DNA of 64,000 nt from Kaistella yonginensis (GTDB lineage: Bacteria > Bacteroidota > Bacteroidia > Flavobacteriales > Weeksellaceae). The stretch spans positions 43,492 to 107,491 of the forward strand of contig NZ_JAUFQB010000061.1 of assembly GCF_030409525.1 (NCBI RefSeq), in the 5' to 3' direction. Under the pieces are notes generated by a model. That model was not told the origin of the DNA and did no database searches. It was given only the letters and a program-made list of their open reading frames with translations. The translations under genes and the position numbers were made by a program. How positions within the stretch are numbered: position 1 is the stretch's first letter; every line of letters begins with the position of its first letter. Of this stretch, positions 19,227-28,145 are shown piece by piece.

Positions 19227-19246
19227 TCTTTCAATAAAATTTAAAA

Positions 19247-19756
19247 ATGGAGAAAACGGAAGTTTTAAAAAATATCATCGAAGCAAGAAAAAGTATTTAT
19301 CCAAAATCCTATTCGACAGAAGAAATTAAGGATGAGGTTTTAGCCGAAATTATAAATGCTGCAAACTTTGCCCCCAATCACAAAAAAACAAAACCATGGA
19401 GGTTTAAAGTTTTCCGTGGGGAAGAAAAAAATCAGTTGGGAGCTCAATTAGCAGAGCTCTACAAACAAACCACGAGGCCAGAAGTCTTTCTGGAAAAAAA
19501 ATTTTTAGATATTGCCGATAAAGCAGCAAAATCAAATACAGTGGTTTCGATAAGTGTTAATTTTAGTGGATTGGTTCCCGAGTGGGAAGAAATTGCAGCG
19601 ACTGCCATGGCTGTTCAAAACATGTATCTTACCGCAACTGCTCATGAAATCGGCTGTTACTGGAGTTCGCATCAGGTGATTTATCACTTGGGTGAATTTC
19701 TTGGGTTAGAAGACCATCAAAAATGTATCGGTTTGTTTTATTTAGGTAAAGTGTAA
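19247..19756 (+). CDS. Nitroreductase family protein
   Basis: A compact 169-residue FMN-dependent nitroreductase-like protein. The FMN-phosphate region 'IEARKSIYPKSYS' near the N-terminus and the 'ANFAPNHKKTKPWRF' motif (about 42-56, with the Asn and Trp typical of the RdxA/NfsB group) support the assignment. The C-terminal 'GCYWSSHQV...LGL...FYLGKV' segment is also family-like. The physiological substrate is unknown. It is probably cotranscribed with the Gre-like gene upstream (20-base gap). Confidence 0.88.
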   Translation: MEKTEVLKNIIEARKSIYPKSYSTEEIKDEVLAEIINAANFAPNHKKTKPWRFKVFRGEEKNQLGAQLAELYKQTTRPEVFLEKKFLDIADKAAKSNTVVSISVNFSGLVPEWEEIAATAMAVQNMYLTATAHEIGCYWSSHQVIYHLGEFLGLEDHQKCIGLFYLGKV

Positions 19757-19818
19757 GTTAGTTGTAACATCACCACTTTTTTGCGTACTTATAGTAAAAC
19801 ATTTAACAAATAAAAATA

Positions 19819-20115
19819 ATGGAAACACACGGTTACAACCATCCAGAATCAACATCAAACAATAATTTCAGCAATGGAAACTATCGCTCAGAGAAAAAAT
19901 TAGCGGCAGGAATTTTAGCAATTTTACTAAATGGATTTGCGATTCATAAATTTTATCTAGGTTACACCAAAGAAGGAATTATTCAGCTGGCATTAACTTT
20001 TGTAACCTGTGGCGTCGCAAGTATTATAGGAATTGTAGAAGGAATTATCTATTTGACGATGAGTGACGAACAGTTTGATCGAACGTATGTCCAAAATAAG
20101 AAAGGTTGGTTTTAA
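19819..20115 (+). CDS. TM2 domain protein
   Basis: A 98-residue protein with a hydrophilic N-terminal tail of about 28 residues and a TM2 domain: two transmembrane helices (about 30-48 and 52-75) joined by the conserved F-x-L-GYTKEGIIQL turn. TM2 proteins are small membrane proteins of unknown function found in bacteria and animals. It ends just before a strong shared terminator with the convergent hemB. Confidence 0.9.
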   Translation: METHGYNHPESTSNNNFSNGNYRSEKKLAAGILAILLNGFAIHKFYLGYTKEGIIQLALTFVTCGVASIIGIVEGIIYLTMSDEQFDRTYVQNKKGWF

Positions 20116-20117
20116 AG

Positions 20118-20152
20118 CAAGAAGAACTTCTAAATTTTAGAAGTTCTTCTTG
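20118..20152. terminator. Bidirectional intrinsic terminator (TM2 gene / hemB)
   Basis: A perfect 17-base inverted repeat, 20118-20134 and 20136-20152, with a single central base. It lies between two convergent genes, three bases after the TM2 stop and 17 before the hemB stop. T-rich sequence follows on the plus strand. It should end transcripts from both sides. Confidence 0.85.
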
Positions 20153-20168
20153 TTGTATTTAGGGTCAT

Positions 20169-21253
<1,085 letters not shown>

Positions 21254-21284
21254 TAAGGATATAGTTAAAATAAAATCATTATCA

Positions 21285-21641
21285 GTGAAAAAATTATTAT
21301 TTTTTGTAATATTAGTCGGCAGTTTAACAGTGTTTTCGGAAAAAATTTCCGCACAAACCGTTGATCGCGTTTCGATGATATCCAATCAGAAATCTGATGA
21401 TGGGGTAATGGTTGCCTATCCTAACCCTGCGCGTGATTTTATCATTGTAAAGTCAAAAGATGCCTCATTGAAAATAAAATCGGTTACTTTTTATTCCATT
21501 TTAGGGATGCAAGTGGCAGAATATCAGATTAATAAAAATTCAGAAGAAATTCGTTTAGATAAACTTCGACCAGGAAAATACCTGATGAGATATGTTTTAA
21601 GTGACAATACTCAGAAAGTTACTCAAATCGTAAAACAATAA
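21285..21641 (+). CDS. Small secreted protein consisting of a T9SS type A sorting domain
   Basis: A 118-residue protein starting with GTG at 21285. The frame is open back to an ATG at 21150, but that part contains the promoter. A signal peptide (about 1-25, ending near KISAQ) is followed at once by a PNPARDFI beta-domain of about 90 residues, typical of the type IX secretion C-terminal sorting domain. There is no recognisable passenger domain. T9SS substrates normally carry a large N-terminal cargo, so this is either a minimal cargo or a sorting-domain protein with its own function. A terminator follows. Confidence 0.8.
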   Translation: MKKLLFFVILVGSLTVFSEKISAQTVDRVSMISNQKSDDGVMVAYPNPARDFIIVKSKDASLKIKSVTFYSILGMQVAEYQINKNSEEIRLDKLRPGKYLMRYVLSDNTQKVTQIVKQ

Positions 21642-21646
21642 ATTAC

Positions 21647-21676
21647 AATCCTTGAAAATCTTCAAGGATTTTTTTT
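21647..21676 (+). terminator. Intrinsic terminator after the small T9SS gene
   Basis: Arms AATCCTTGAA (21647-21656) and TTCAAGGATT (21661-21670) with a four-base loop, followed by a run of T. Classical rho-independent terminator six bases after the stop codon. Confidence 0.88.
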
Positions 21677-21725
21677 GATCTCATTTTTGTTATTTAGAAT
21701 TAAAATAGATTGATAAAAAATTCCG

Positions 21726-21733
21726 TAATTTTG
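21726..21733 (+). promoter_or_regulatory. Predicted -7 box of the ndh-trmD operon
   Basis: TAATTTTG, followed by CGCC and the ATG at 21739. The box ends five bases before the start codon, so the mRNA should be leaderless or nearly so. A TTG lies only 13 bases upstream, too close for a standard -33. Confidence 0.5.
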
Positions 21734-21738
21734 CGCCA

Positions 21739-23001
21739 ATGGAAGCACGTGAAAAAATAGTAATTATTGGTGGTGGTTTTGCTGGGCTTCAATTAGCGAA
21801 ATCCCTCAATAACAAAAGAAAAAAAGTGATGGTCATCGATAAAGTTAACCACCATATGTTTCAGCCACTTTTCTACCAAGTTGCTTGTGGTCGTATTGAG
21901 CCAAGTAATATTTCTTTTCCCTTTAGAAAAATTTTCCAACGCTCGCGAAACGTGCAGTTTCGATTAACGGAAGTGCAAAGTATTGTTCCCGAACAAAATA
22001 AAATTATTACAGAAGAAGCAGAGTTTACTTATGACAAATTAGTAATAGCCTCCGGCTGTAAAACCAATTTTTTTGGCAATGCTAAAATGGAACACTTGAC
22101 CTTTGGAATGAAAAATACCCAAGAGGCAATCGCCATAAGAAACCATGTACTGTTGACTTTTGAGAAATTAATTATTGAAAGAAAACGCAGCGATGATGGC
22201 AATTGGAATATCGTCATCGTAGGAAGTGGACCAACTGGCGTAGAGTTAGCCGGCGCTTTTGCCGAAATGAAAAAAGATATTCTGCCACGCGATTATCCGC
22301 ACATGAATTTCGATGATTTAAAAATTATTTTGATCAGTTCTACAGAAATGCCTTTAGCGGTGATGAGTGATGAAGCGCAGGAAAAATCGGATCAGTATCT
22401 AAAAGAGTTGGGTGTTGATTTTATGCGGGGTGAAATGGTGACTGATTATGATGGTGATAAGGTTTACATGAAAAGTGGAAAATCTATTCCCTCAAATAAT
22501 GTAATTTGGGCCGCAGGTGTTACCGGTAATATTATCGATGGTTTAGAACCGGAAGTAATTGTGAGGAATAGATTTAAAACCGATCGTTTTAACCGAATTA
22601 AAGGTTACGACAATATATTTGCAATCGGAGATATTGCCTACATGGAAACTCCAAAATATCCCCAAGGACATCCACAAGTTGCAAATGTCGCCATTAATCA
22701 AGGGAAAAATGTAGGAAAAAACTTTCTTAAAAAATCAGAACAAGATTGGGTAGAATACGAATATACAGATCAAGGCAGTTTAGCAACCATCGGTAAACAT
22801 CGTGCCGTAGTTGATTTGCCTCATTTAAAATTTCAAGGTTTTTTGGCCTGGTATTTTTGGATGTTCTTACACTTGATGCTTATTTTAAGTGTTCGAAACA
22901 AATTGGCCATTTTCTTCAATTGGATGTGGAGTTATATTAATAAAGATTCATCTTTAAGGTTAATCATTATCCCAAATAAAAAGAACGATACCGAACAATG
23001 A
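21739..23001 (+). CDS. ndh: Type II NADH dehydrogenase
   Basis: A 420-residue single-subunit NADH:quinone oxidoreductase that feeds electrons into the respiratory chain without pumping protons. The FAD-binding motif is [12 protein letters not shown] (9-20) and the NAD-binding motif [12 protein letters not shown] (about 159-170); the conserved AIGDIA segment near 300 contacts FAD. A hydrophobic C-terminal stretch ([13 protein letters not shown]) is the expected membrane anchor. It overlaps trmD by four bases (ATGA), so the pair is translationally coupled. Confidence 0.92.
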   Translation: MEAREKIVIIGGGFAGLQLAKSLNNKRKKVMVIDKVNHHMFQPLFYQVACGRIEPSNISFPFRKIFQRSRNVQFRLTEVQSIVPEQNKIITEEAEFTYDKLVIASGCKTNFFGNAKMEHLTFGMKNTQEAIAIRNHVLLTFEKLIIERKRSDDGNWNIVIVGSGPTGVELAGAFAEMKKDILPRDYPHMNFDDLKIILISSTEMPLAVMSDEAQEKSDQYLKELGVDFMRGEMVTDYDGDKVYMKSGKSIPSNNVIWAAGVTGNIIDGLEPEVIVRNRFKTDRFNRIKGYDNIFAIGDIAYMETPKYPQGHPQVANVAINQGKNVGKNFLKKSEQDWVEYEYTDQGSLATIGKHRAVVDLPHLKFQGFLAWYFWMFLHLMLILSVRNKLAIFFNWMWSYINKDSSLRLIIIPNKKNDTEQ

Positions 23002-23672
23002 GAATAGATATTATAAGTGTTCTGCCAGAATTAATGGAAAGCCCATTCCAAACTTCAATTCTGAAAAGAGCCATGCAGAAGGGTTTAGCAGAAGTTCACT
23101 TTCATCAGCTTAGAGATTGGAGCCTTGGGAAACACCGCCAAATCGATGATGAACCTTATGGCGGTGGCGCAGGAATGATTATGATGATTGAACCCATCGA
23201 TAAATGTATTTCTGAGCTGAAGTCGCAACGTGCATATGATGAAGTCATCTACCTTACCCCGGATGGGGAAACTTTGACCCAAAAAATAGCCAACACGCTT
23301 TCTATTAAAGAAAATTTAATTTTCCTCTGTGGTCATTACAAAGGTATCGATCAACGGGTTCGGGAGCTTCATATCACCAAAGAAATTTCTATTGGTGACT
23401 ACGTGCTTACAGGTGGAGAACTTGCAGCTTGTGTTTTAGCCGATTCTGTGATTCGACTATTGCCAGGCGTATTGAATGATGAACAATCTGCTTTAACAGA
23501 TAGTTTTCAGGATAACCTATTAGCTCCACCCATTTATACACGACCTGCAGATTACAAAGGTTTAAAAGTTCCTGATATTCTACTCAGTGGAAACTTAAAA
23601 AAAATTGAGGAATGGCAGCATGAGCAAGCGCTTAAAATTACCTTAGAGAAAAGACCTGATATATTGGAATAA
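22998..23672 (+). CDS. trmD: tRNA (guanine37-N1)-methyltransferase
   Basis: A 224-residue SPOUT methyltransferase that forms m1G37 next to the anticodon and so prevents frameshifting. The N-terminus [13 protein letters not shown], the [13 protein letters not shown] motif (about 51-63) and the knot segment LTGGELAAC (about 136-144) are the TrmD signatures. In many bacteria it sits with rpsP, rimM and rplS; here it sits with ndh instead, through an ATGA overlap. High confidence. Confidence 0.96.
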   Translation: MRIDIISVLPELMESPFQTSILKRAMQKGLAEVHFHQLRDWSLGKHRQIDDEPYGGGAGMIMMIEPIDKCISELKSQRAYDEVIYLTPDGETLTQKIANTLSIKENLIFLCGHYKGIDQRVRELHITKEISIGDYVLTGGELAACVLADSVIRLLPGVLNDEQSALTDSFQDNLLAPPIYTRPADYKGLKVPDILLSGNLKKIEEWQHEQALKITLEKRPDILE

Positions 23673-23727
23673 TTCTAAAAAAAATCTACTATTTATATGT
23701 TGCTTATGCAAATGATAACATCAGTTA

Positions 23728-24693
23728 ATGAACAGAATGGAAAACAATAAGGATACGGAGTTAATTGCGTTCTATAATGTAGAAAACTTGTTTTGCCCAG
23801 ATATTCCACGCGTACATCAATTAGATCCAACAGCATCAGGATTGCTAAATTGGGACGAAAGAAAATACCAAAACAAATTATTTAAAATTGCACACGTTTT
23901 TCAGTTGATTTTGGAAAGTGAAAAGGCTTTGCCTCTTGTGATTGGGTTGTCTGAAGTTCAGGGTAGAAAGCCCTTGGAAGATTTGGTGAAATTAGAACCT
24001 TTTAATTCTAAGTACGAAATCGCCCATTATGAATCCATGGACGAACGAGGCGTAGATGTAGCACTTCTCTACGATAAAACCAAAATTGAACTCCTTTCTT
24101 CGCAACCTATTTCTTATCTTTTTGCGGTAGAAAACAAAGAATCAGAATATTACGATACCACCCGCGACGTTTTATTTTGTAAGGTAAAGTTTTTGGAAAC
24201 GATCATAAACGTTTTTGTTCTTCACTTGCCTTCAAAAAGAGAGAAAGACATTAATAAACCCAAACGCGATTATATTCTTAAGGATCTTCATGAAAAGGTT
24301 TTGACCATAAAATCCACTACGCAGGAAGCGGTAATCATCATGGGTGATTTCAACGAAAACCCGGATGAAGAAATGATTCTTAATTTTAATTATGATAGCG
24401 ATTTCAATAAAATTCTGGTAAATCCATCGGAGGAATTATTCAAAAACGAAAAATTTTCTACGTTTCATTACAAAAATGGCTTACTTTTTGACCAAATGAT
24501 TCTGTCCAAAGATTTTTTTAATTCCAATTATCCTCTTTTATTCAAAGAAGCCAAAGTTTTCAATCACGAAAAACTGAGCAATTGGAATCGTAAATTTGCT
24601 GGGAGACCTTTTAGAACCTATGCAGGGACAAGATATTTGGGTGGTTATAGCGATCACTTTCCTATTTTGACCGCATTGTTAGTTAACAAGTAA
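23728..24693 (+). CDS. Endonuclease/exonuclease/phosphatase family protein
   Basis: A 321-residue member of the EEP superfamily. Visible motifs: FYNVENLF near residue 15, LSEVQGR (Glu metal ligand, about 74), MGDFNENPDE (about 206-215, Asp/Asn) and GYSDHFPI (about 308-315, the catalytic Asp-His). It has no signal peptide, so it should be cytoplasmic. Substrates of the family range from DNA to phosphoinositides and are not predictable here. The alternative start at residue 4 (MENNK...) is also plausible. Confidence 0.87.
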   Translation: MNRMENNKDTELIAFYNVENLFCPDIPRVHQLDPTASGLLNWDERKYQNKLFKIAHVFQLILESEKALPLVIGLSEVQGRKPLEDLVKLEPFNSKYEIAHYESMDERGVDVALLYDKTKIELLSSQPISYLFAVENKESEYYDTTRDVLFCKVKFLETIINVFVLHLPSKREKDINKPKRDYILKDLHEKVLTIKSTTQEAVIIMGDFNENPDEEMILNFNYDSDFNKILVNPSEELFKNEKFSTFHYKNGLLFDQMILSKDFFNSNYPLLFKEAKVFNHEKLSNWNRKFAGRPFRTYAGTRYLGGYSDHFPILTALLVNK

Positions 24694-24723
24694 ATCAATA
24701 ATTAATTTAAAAAATAATTCCAA

Positions 24724-25194
24724 ATGAAAAATGCAATTAATGCCGAATATCATTTAGATAAAATCGATAAAGAAATCATCTATATGTTGATGGACAATGC
24801 CAAAACATCACTCGCTCAAATTTCTAAAAACGTGGGAATTTCAACCACTGCGGTTCATCAAAGAATTAAGAAATTAGAAAATGCTGGCGTAATGGAAAAC
24901 TCCATTTCCTTCTTAAATCCACGCAAAATCGGTTATAAAGTCGTTTCCTATATTGGCGTTTTTCTGGAGCAGCCAAGCCATTATCAGGATGCCATAAAAG
25001 CCTTAAAGGAAATCAATGAAGTGGTAGAAGCCCATTATACCACCGGAAACTATACCATTTTCCTGAAAGTTTTATGCCGAGATAATGACCATTTGATGGA
25101 GATTTTAAATAAAATTCAAAAACTTAAAGGGGTGACCAGAACAGAAACATTTATTTCCCTTGAACAAAGTATTAACAGACAATTAAAGGTTTAA
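24724..25194 (+). CDS. Lrp/AsnC family transcriptional regulator
   Basis: A 156-residue regulator. The N-terminal winged helix-turn-helix (about 12-60) includes ISKNVGISTTAVHQRIKKL as the recognition region, and the C-terminal RAM/AsnC ligand-binding domain (about 70-150) follows. Such proteins sense amino acids and regulate amino-acid metabolism or global programmes. The ligand is unknown. It stands alone with its own terminator, so local target genes cannot be inferred. Confidence 0.93.
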   Translation: MKNAINAEYHLDKIDKEIIYMLMDNAKTSLAQISKNVGISTTAVHQRIKKLENAGVMENSISFLNPRKIGYKVVSYIGVFLEQPSHYQDAIKALKEINEVVEAHYTTGNYTIFLKVLCRDNDHLMEILNKIQKLKGVTRTETFISLEQSINRQLKV

Positions 25195-25222
25195 TAAATT
25201 ACCGCCTAGGCAATCATTATAA

Positions 25223-25252
25223 AAAAATACACTTCCAATGAGGTGTATTTTT
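25223..25252 (+). terminator. Intrinsic terminator after the Lrp gene
   Basis: Arms AAAAATACAC (25223-25232) and GTGTATTTTT (25243-25252) with a ten-base loop; the T-run is built into the right arm. It lies 28 bases after the stop. Confidence 0.72.
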
Positions 25253-25368
25253 CTGTTGCAGACAATTTTTAACAATTCCCTAAAAATAGTCGGCGCATTT
25301 GCAGATAATTGGCTAATTTTACAATCCTTAATTTAATTAAAATATTTTCTAATTAAATCCCATTTTTT

Positions 25369-26367
25369 ATGCAAAAAACATTAGAAAAAAATCATACGAT
25401 TCCTATGGAAAATCATATTGACGCGCGAAATGAAGGACTGCCATTTAACACCAAGTTTTTTGATGCAATCAATATCAACCGCAGTGCGGTAGAAAAAAGA
25501 GTCGCCACGCTAACCGGCCGAAGAAGTGTTAAAAAAGAATTTCAAGCTGCGTGGTTGCTCAAAGCCATTTCGATGATCGATCTTACCACCTTGGCAGGCG
25601 ACGACACCCGCGGAAATGTTTTGCGCCTCTGTGAAAAAGCAAAAAACCCAGTTAGAGAAGATCTTCTCGCGCAATTAGGCATGCAAGATGCAAAGCTCAC
25701 CACTGGTGCGGTTTGTGTGTATCATAATTTAATTCCTTTTGCCAAAGAAGCTTTACAAGGAACTTCAATTCCTATTGCTGCAGTATCAACAGGCTTTCCC
25801 GCCGGAAAAATTTCCCTGGAAGATAAAATTTCCGAAATCAAAAAATCTGTTGCAGCCGGAGCAAAAGAAATTGATATCGTTATTTCCCGAGATTTGGTTT
25901 TAGAATCAAAATGGAAAGAACTCTACGACGAAATCAAATTATGTCGCGCCGCTTGTGGCGATGCACACATGAAAACGATTCTCGCAACGGGCGAAATCCC
26001 AACATACACCAAAGTAGCGAAAGCATCTTGGGTAGCCATGATGGCGGGATCAGATTTTATCAAAACCTCCACTGGAAAAGAATCCGAAAACGCTACACTG
26101 GCCGTAAGTTTGGTCATGATTCGCTGCATCCGTGATTATTACGAATTAACAGGTGTGAAAGTTGGCTACAAACCAGCTGGCGGAATTCAGAAAGCGAAAC
26201 AGGCATTGGATTATTTAATTTTACTCAAAGAAGAATTAGGAAACGATTGGCTCACTCCGGATTTATTCAGATTCGGTGCAAGCTCTTTATTGGGCGACAT
26301 CGAGCGACAATTAGAGCATTACGTAACAGGACGGTATAGCGCAGGATTCCGTCATCCGATGGCGTAG
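25369..26367 (+). CDS. deoC: Deoxyribose-phosphate aldolase (eukaryote-like type)
   Basis: This enzyme cleaves 2-deoxyribose 5-phosphate to acetaldehyde and glyceraldehyde 3-phosphate during deoxynucleoside breakdown. The Schiff-base lysine is Lys232 in FIKTSTGKE, and the second active-site lysine is Lys268 in GYKPAGG. At 332 residues it is much longer than the E. coli enzyme. Its stretches (EIDIVISRDLVL, KTILATGEIPTYTKV, MMAGSDFIKTSTGKE, and a C-terminal 'GRYSA') resemble the animal/fungal DERA type. An ALDH16-type dehydrogenase lies 1.8 kb downstream, presumably taking the acetaldehyde; the original pairing is now interrupted. Confidence 0.93.
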   Translation: MQKTLEKNHTIPMENHIDARNEGLPFNTKFFDAININRSAVEKRVATLTGRRSVKKEFQAAWLLKAISMIDLTTLAGDDTRGNVLRLCEKAKNPVREDLLAQLGMQDAKLTTGAVCVYHNLIPFAKEALQGTSIPIAAVSTGFPAGKISLEDKISEIKKSVAAGAKEIDIVISRDLVLESKWKELYDEIKLCRAACGDAHMKTILATGEIPTYTKVAKASWVAMMAGSDFIKTSTGKESENATLAVSLVMIRCIRDYYELTGVKVGYKPAGGIQKAKQALDYLILLKEELGNDWLTPDLFRFGASSLLGDIERQLEHYVTGRYSAGFRHPMA

Positions 26368-26370
26368 AGG

Positions 26371-26511
26371 AGTGATTGAGTTGTTGAGCATTTGAAGATT
26401 CAATAATTTTGCAAGAATTATTGAGTATTTTAGAGTTTCGTTAGTTTTAGAGGAGTTGTTGAGTGATTGAGTTGTTGAGTGTTTGAGCATTTGAAAATTC
26501 AATAATTTTGC
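26371..26511 (+). repeat. Direct repeat pair after deoC
   Basis: Two copies of one AT-rich unit: 26371-26412 and 26462-26511. Both begin AGTGATTGAGTTGTTGAG and end TTCAATAATTTTGC. The second copy has an eight-base duplication of GTTTGAG-type sequence inside. They start four bases after the deoC stop. The short internal TTGAG/TTGAGT repeats suggest slippage-prone growth. Function unknown. Confidence 0.75.
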
Positions 26512-26562
26512 TTTGAAATTTTGATGATTTACACGCTCAATGAATTTGATGATTAAAATTGA

Positions 26563-26651
26563 AAAGCCCTGAAAGGGCAAAATCAATAGCATTTGGCGAA
26601 GCCCAATGAAAAAAAAATAACTAAAAGATAGTAAAGCCCTGAAAGGGCGAA
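26563..26651. repeat. REP-like palindromic repeats
   Basis: Two copies of the palindromic core GCCCTGAAAGGGC, at 26566-26578 and 26636-26648, each preceded by AAA and followed by (G/A)AAATC. Between them is a second imperfect palindrome (CATTTGGC...GCCCAATG, 26590-26608). Similar repeats occur scattered between genes in flavobacteria and resemble REP elements. A further weak dyad (CGGAT...ATCCG) lies at 26706-26732. No gene is seen anywhere in 26368-26773. Confidence 0.65.
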
Positions 26652-26773
26652 ATCTTTAACTTTGATAGAGCAGTACAATAGATTTAATAGCAATACCAAC
26701 GAACTCGGATGAGAACCCTAATCCCTAATCCGTAAAGGGTGAATTTAAATTGATATCACTTTAAATAAACAAA

Positions 26774-28111
26774 ATGATAAATAAAATTACACTGGCATTA
26801 TTACTAATGCTTTTCACTTTCCAAATTCAAGCTCAATGCTGGAAAACTATGGATGGTGGACACATGTTTAGCATTGCGATAAAAGATGATGGTACTCTGT
26901 GGGGTTGGGGCAGTAATAGTAACGGAGAATTGGGTGCTGGAAATACCCCTTATAAATTAATGCCTACAAAGATTGGAACTGAATCAAATTGGAGTAGTGT
27001 TTCTGCAGGATATTATCATACAGTAGCAATCAAAAAAGATGGTTCTCTTTGGACTTGGGGTAATAACAGACAAGGACAATTGGGGCTTGGTACTTCTGTT
27101 AGTGAATATTATGAACCACAAAGAGTTGGTACTGAAAATAATTGGAAAAGTGTATCAGCAGGTTCACATCATACAATGGCGATAAAAAATAACGGTACAC
27201 TTTGGGGATGGGGAGAAAATAGAGAAGGGCAATTGGGTGATGGTACTCGGATTAGTAAAAATATTCCTACTTTTATTGATATTAATTGGACAATGGTTGA
27301 AGCCAATGCAATGAATACTTTGGCTATAGATGATGGTGTCATTTGGAAATGGGGTAATTTTTATAGCCAATTTGAAACAGCAACCCCTGAAATTTTTGGT
27401 GATGATAGTGACTGGAAAAGTATTGCTTCAACTGGTTCTCATTCGATGGCTTTAAAAAATGATAATTCACTTTGGGCATGGGGTGAAAATGGAAAAGGAG
27501 AGTTAGGTGATGGTACGAATATTCAGCGTAAAATACCAATAAAAGTTGGAAATAGCACTAATTGGGAAAGCGTTTCTGTAGGTATTAACAGTACAAAAGC
27601 AATAAAAAATGACGGTTCACTTTGGGTGTGGGGAATGAATAATAACGGGCAATTAGGTGATGGAACCAATATTGACAAAAATACACCGACCCAACTTGGC
27701 AGTAGCACTGAATGGAAAAATATCTTTTCTGGATTAGAACATACATTAGCTGTAAAAAAAAATGGCTCCTTATGGAGTTGGGGTTTTAATTTTAATGGGC
27801 AGTTAGGTGATGGTACTTTAACGGACAGAAATATACCAGTCCAAATTACACCGCCTTGTATCCCACTTTCCGTTTCAGATACGCATCAATCTGCACTGCA
27901 AATCTTTCCAAACCCTTCTAAAGATTATTTTTCTATTAATACTAAAGATGTAAAACAAGTTCAGCTTTATTCTTTAGATGGCAAGCTCATAAAAGAATAT
28001 ACTCCTTCCGATAAATATACAATCCGTGGTATTGTTAAAGGCATTTATATCCTTAAAATTACCGATAGTAAAGAAGTAAGGAGTATTTATAAACTAAAAA
28101 TAATTGACTAA
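26774..28111 (+). CDS. Secreted RCC1-repeat protein with T9SS sorting domain
   Basis: A 445-residue secreted protein. The signal peptide is residues 1-20 (ending IQAQ). Residues about 25-365 form about seven RCC1-type beta-propeller repeats, each with the pattern G..H..A.K.DG.LW.WG.N..GQLG.G. The C-terminal 80 residues are a T9SS type A sorting domain beginning near 'FPNPSKDYF'. It should be exported by type IX secretion and displayed or released; binding partners are unknown. Its codon use looks plainer and more AT-rich than deoC and the ALDH gene that it separates, consistent with insertion. Confidence 0.87.
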   Translation: MINKITLALLLMLFTFQIQAQCWKTMDGGHMFSIAIKDDGTLWGWGSNSNGELGAGNTPYKLMPTKIGTESNWSSVSAGYYHTVAIKKDGSLWTWGNNRQGQLGLGTSVSEYYEPQRVGTENNWKSVSAGSHHTMAIKNNGTLWGWGENREGQLGDGTRISKNIPTFIDINWTMVEANAMNTLAIDDGVIWKWGNFYSQFETATPEIFGDDSDWKSIASTGSHSMALKNDNSLWAWGENGKGELGDGTNIQRKIPIKVGNSTNWESVSVGINSTKAIKNDGSLWVWGMNNNGQLGDGTNIDKNTPTQLGSSTEWKNIFSGLEHTLAVKKNGSLWSWGFNFNGQLGDGTLTDRNIPVQITPPCIPLSVSDTHQSALQIFPNPSKDYFSINTKDVKQVQLYSLDGKLIKEYTPSDKYTIRGIVKGIYILKITDSKEVRSIYKLKIID

Positions 28112-28145
28112 GGAATTCATTATCAAATTATCACATTAAAATAAA

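Noticed and set aside
26371..26651. CRISPR array
   Set aside because: Only two copies of each repeat, unequal lengths and spacings, and no cas genes.
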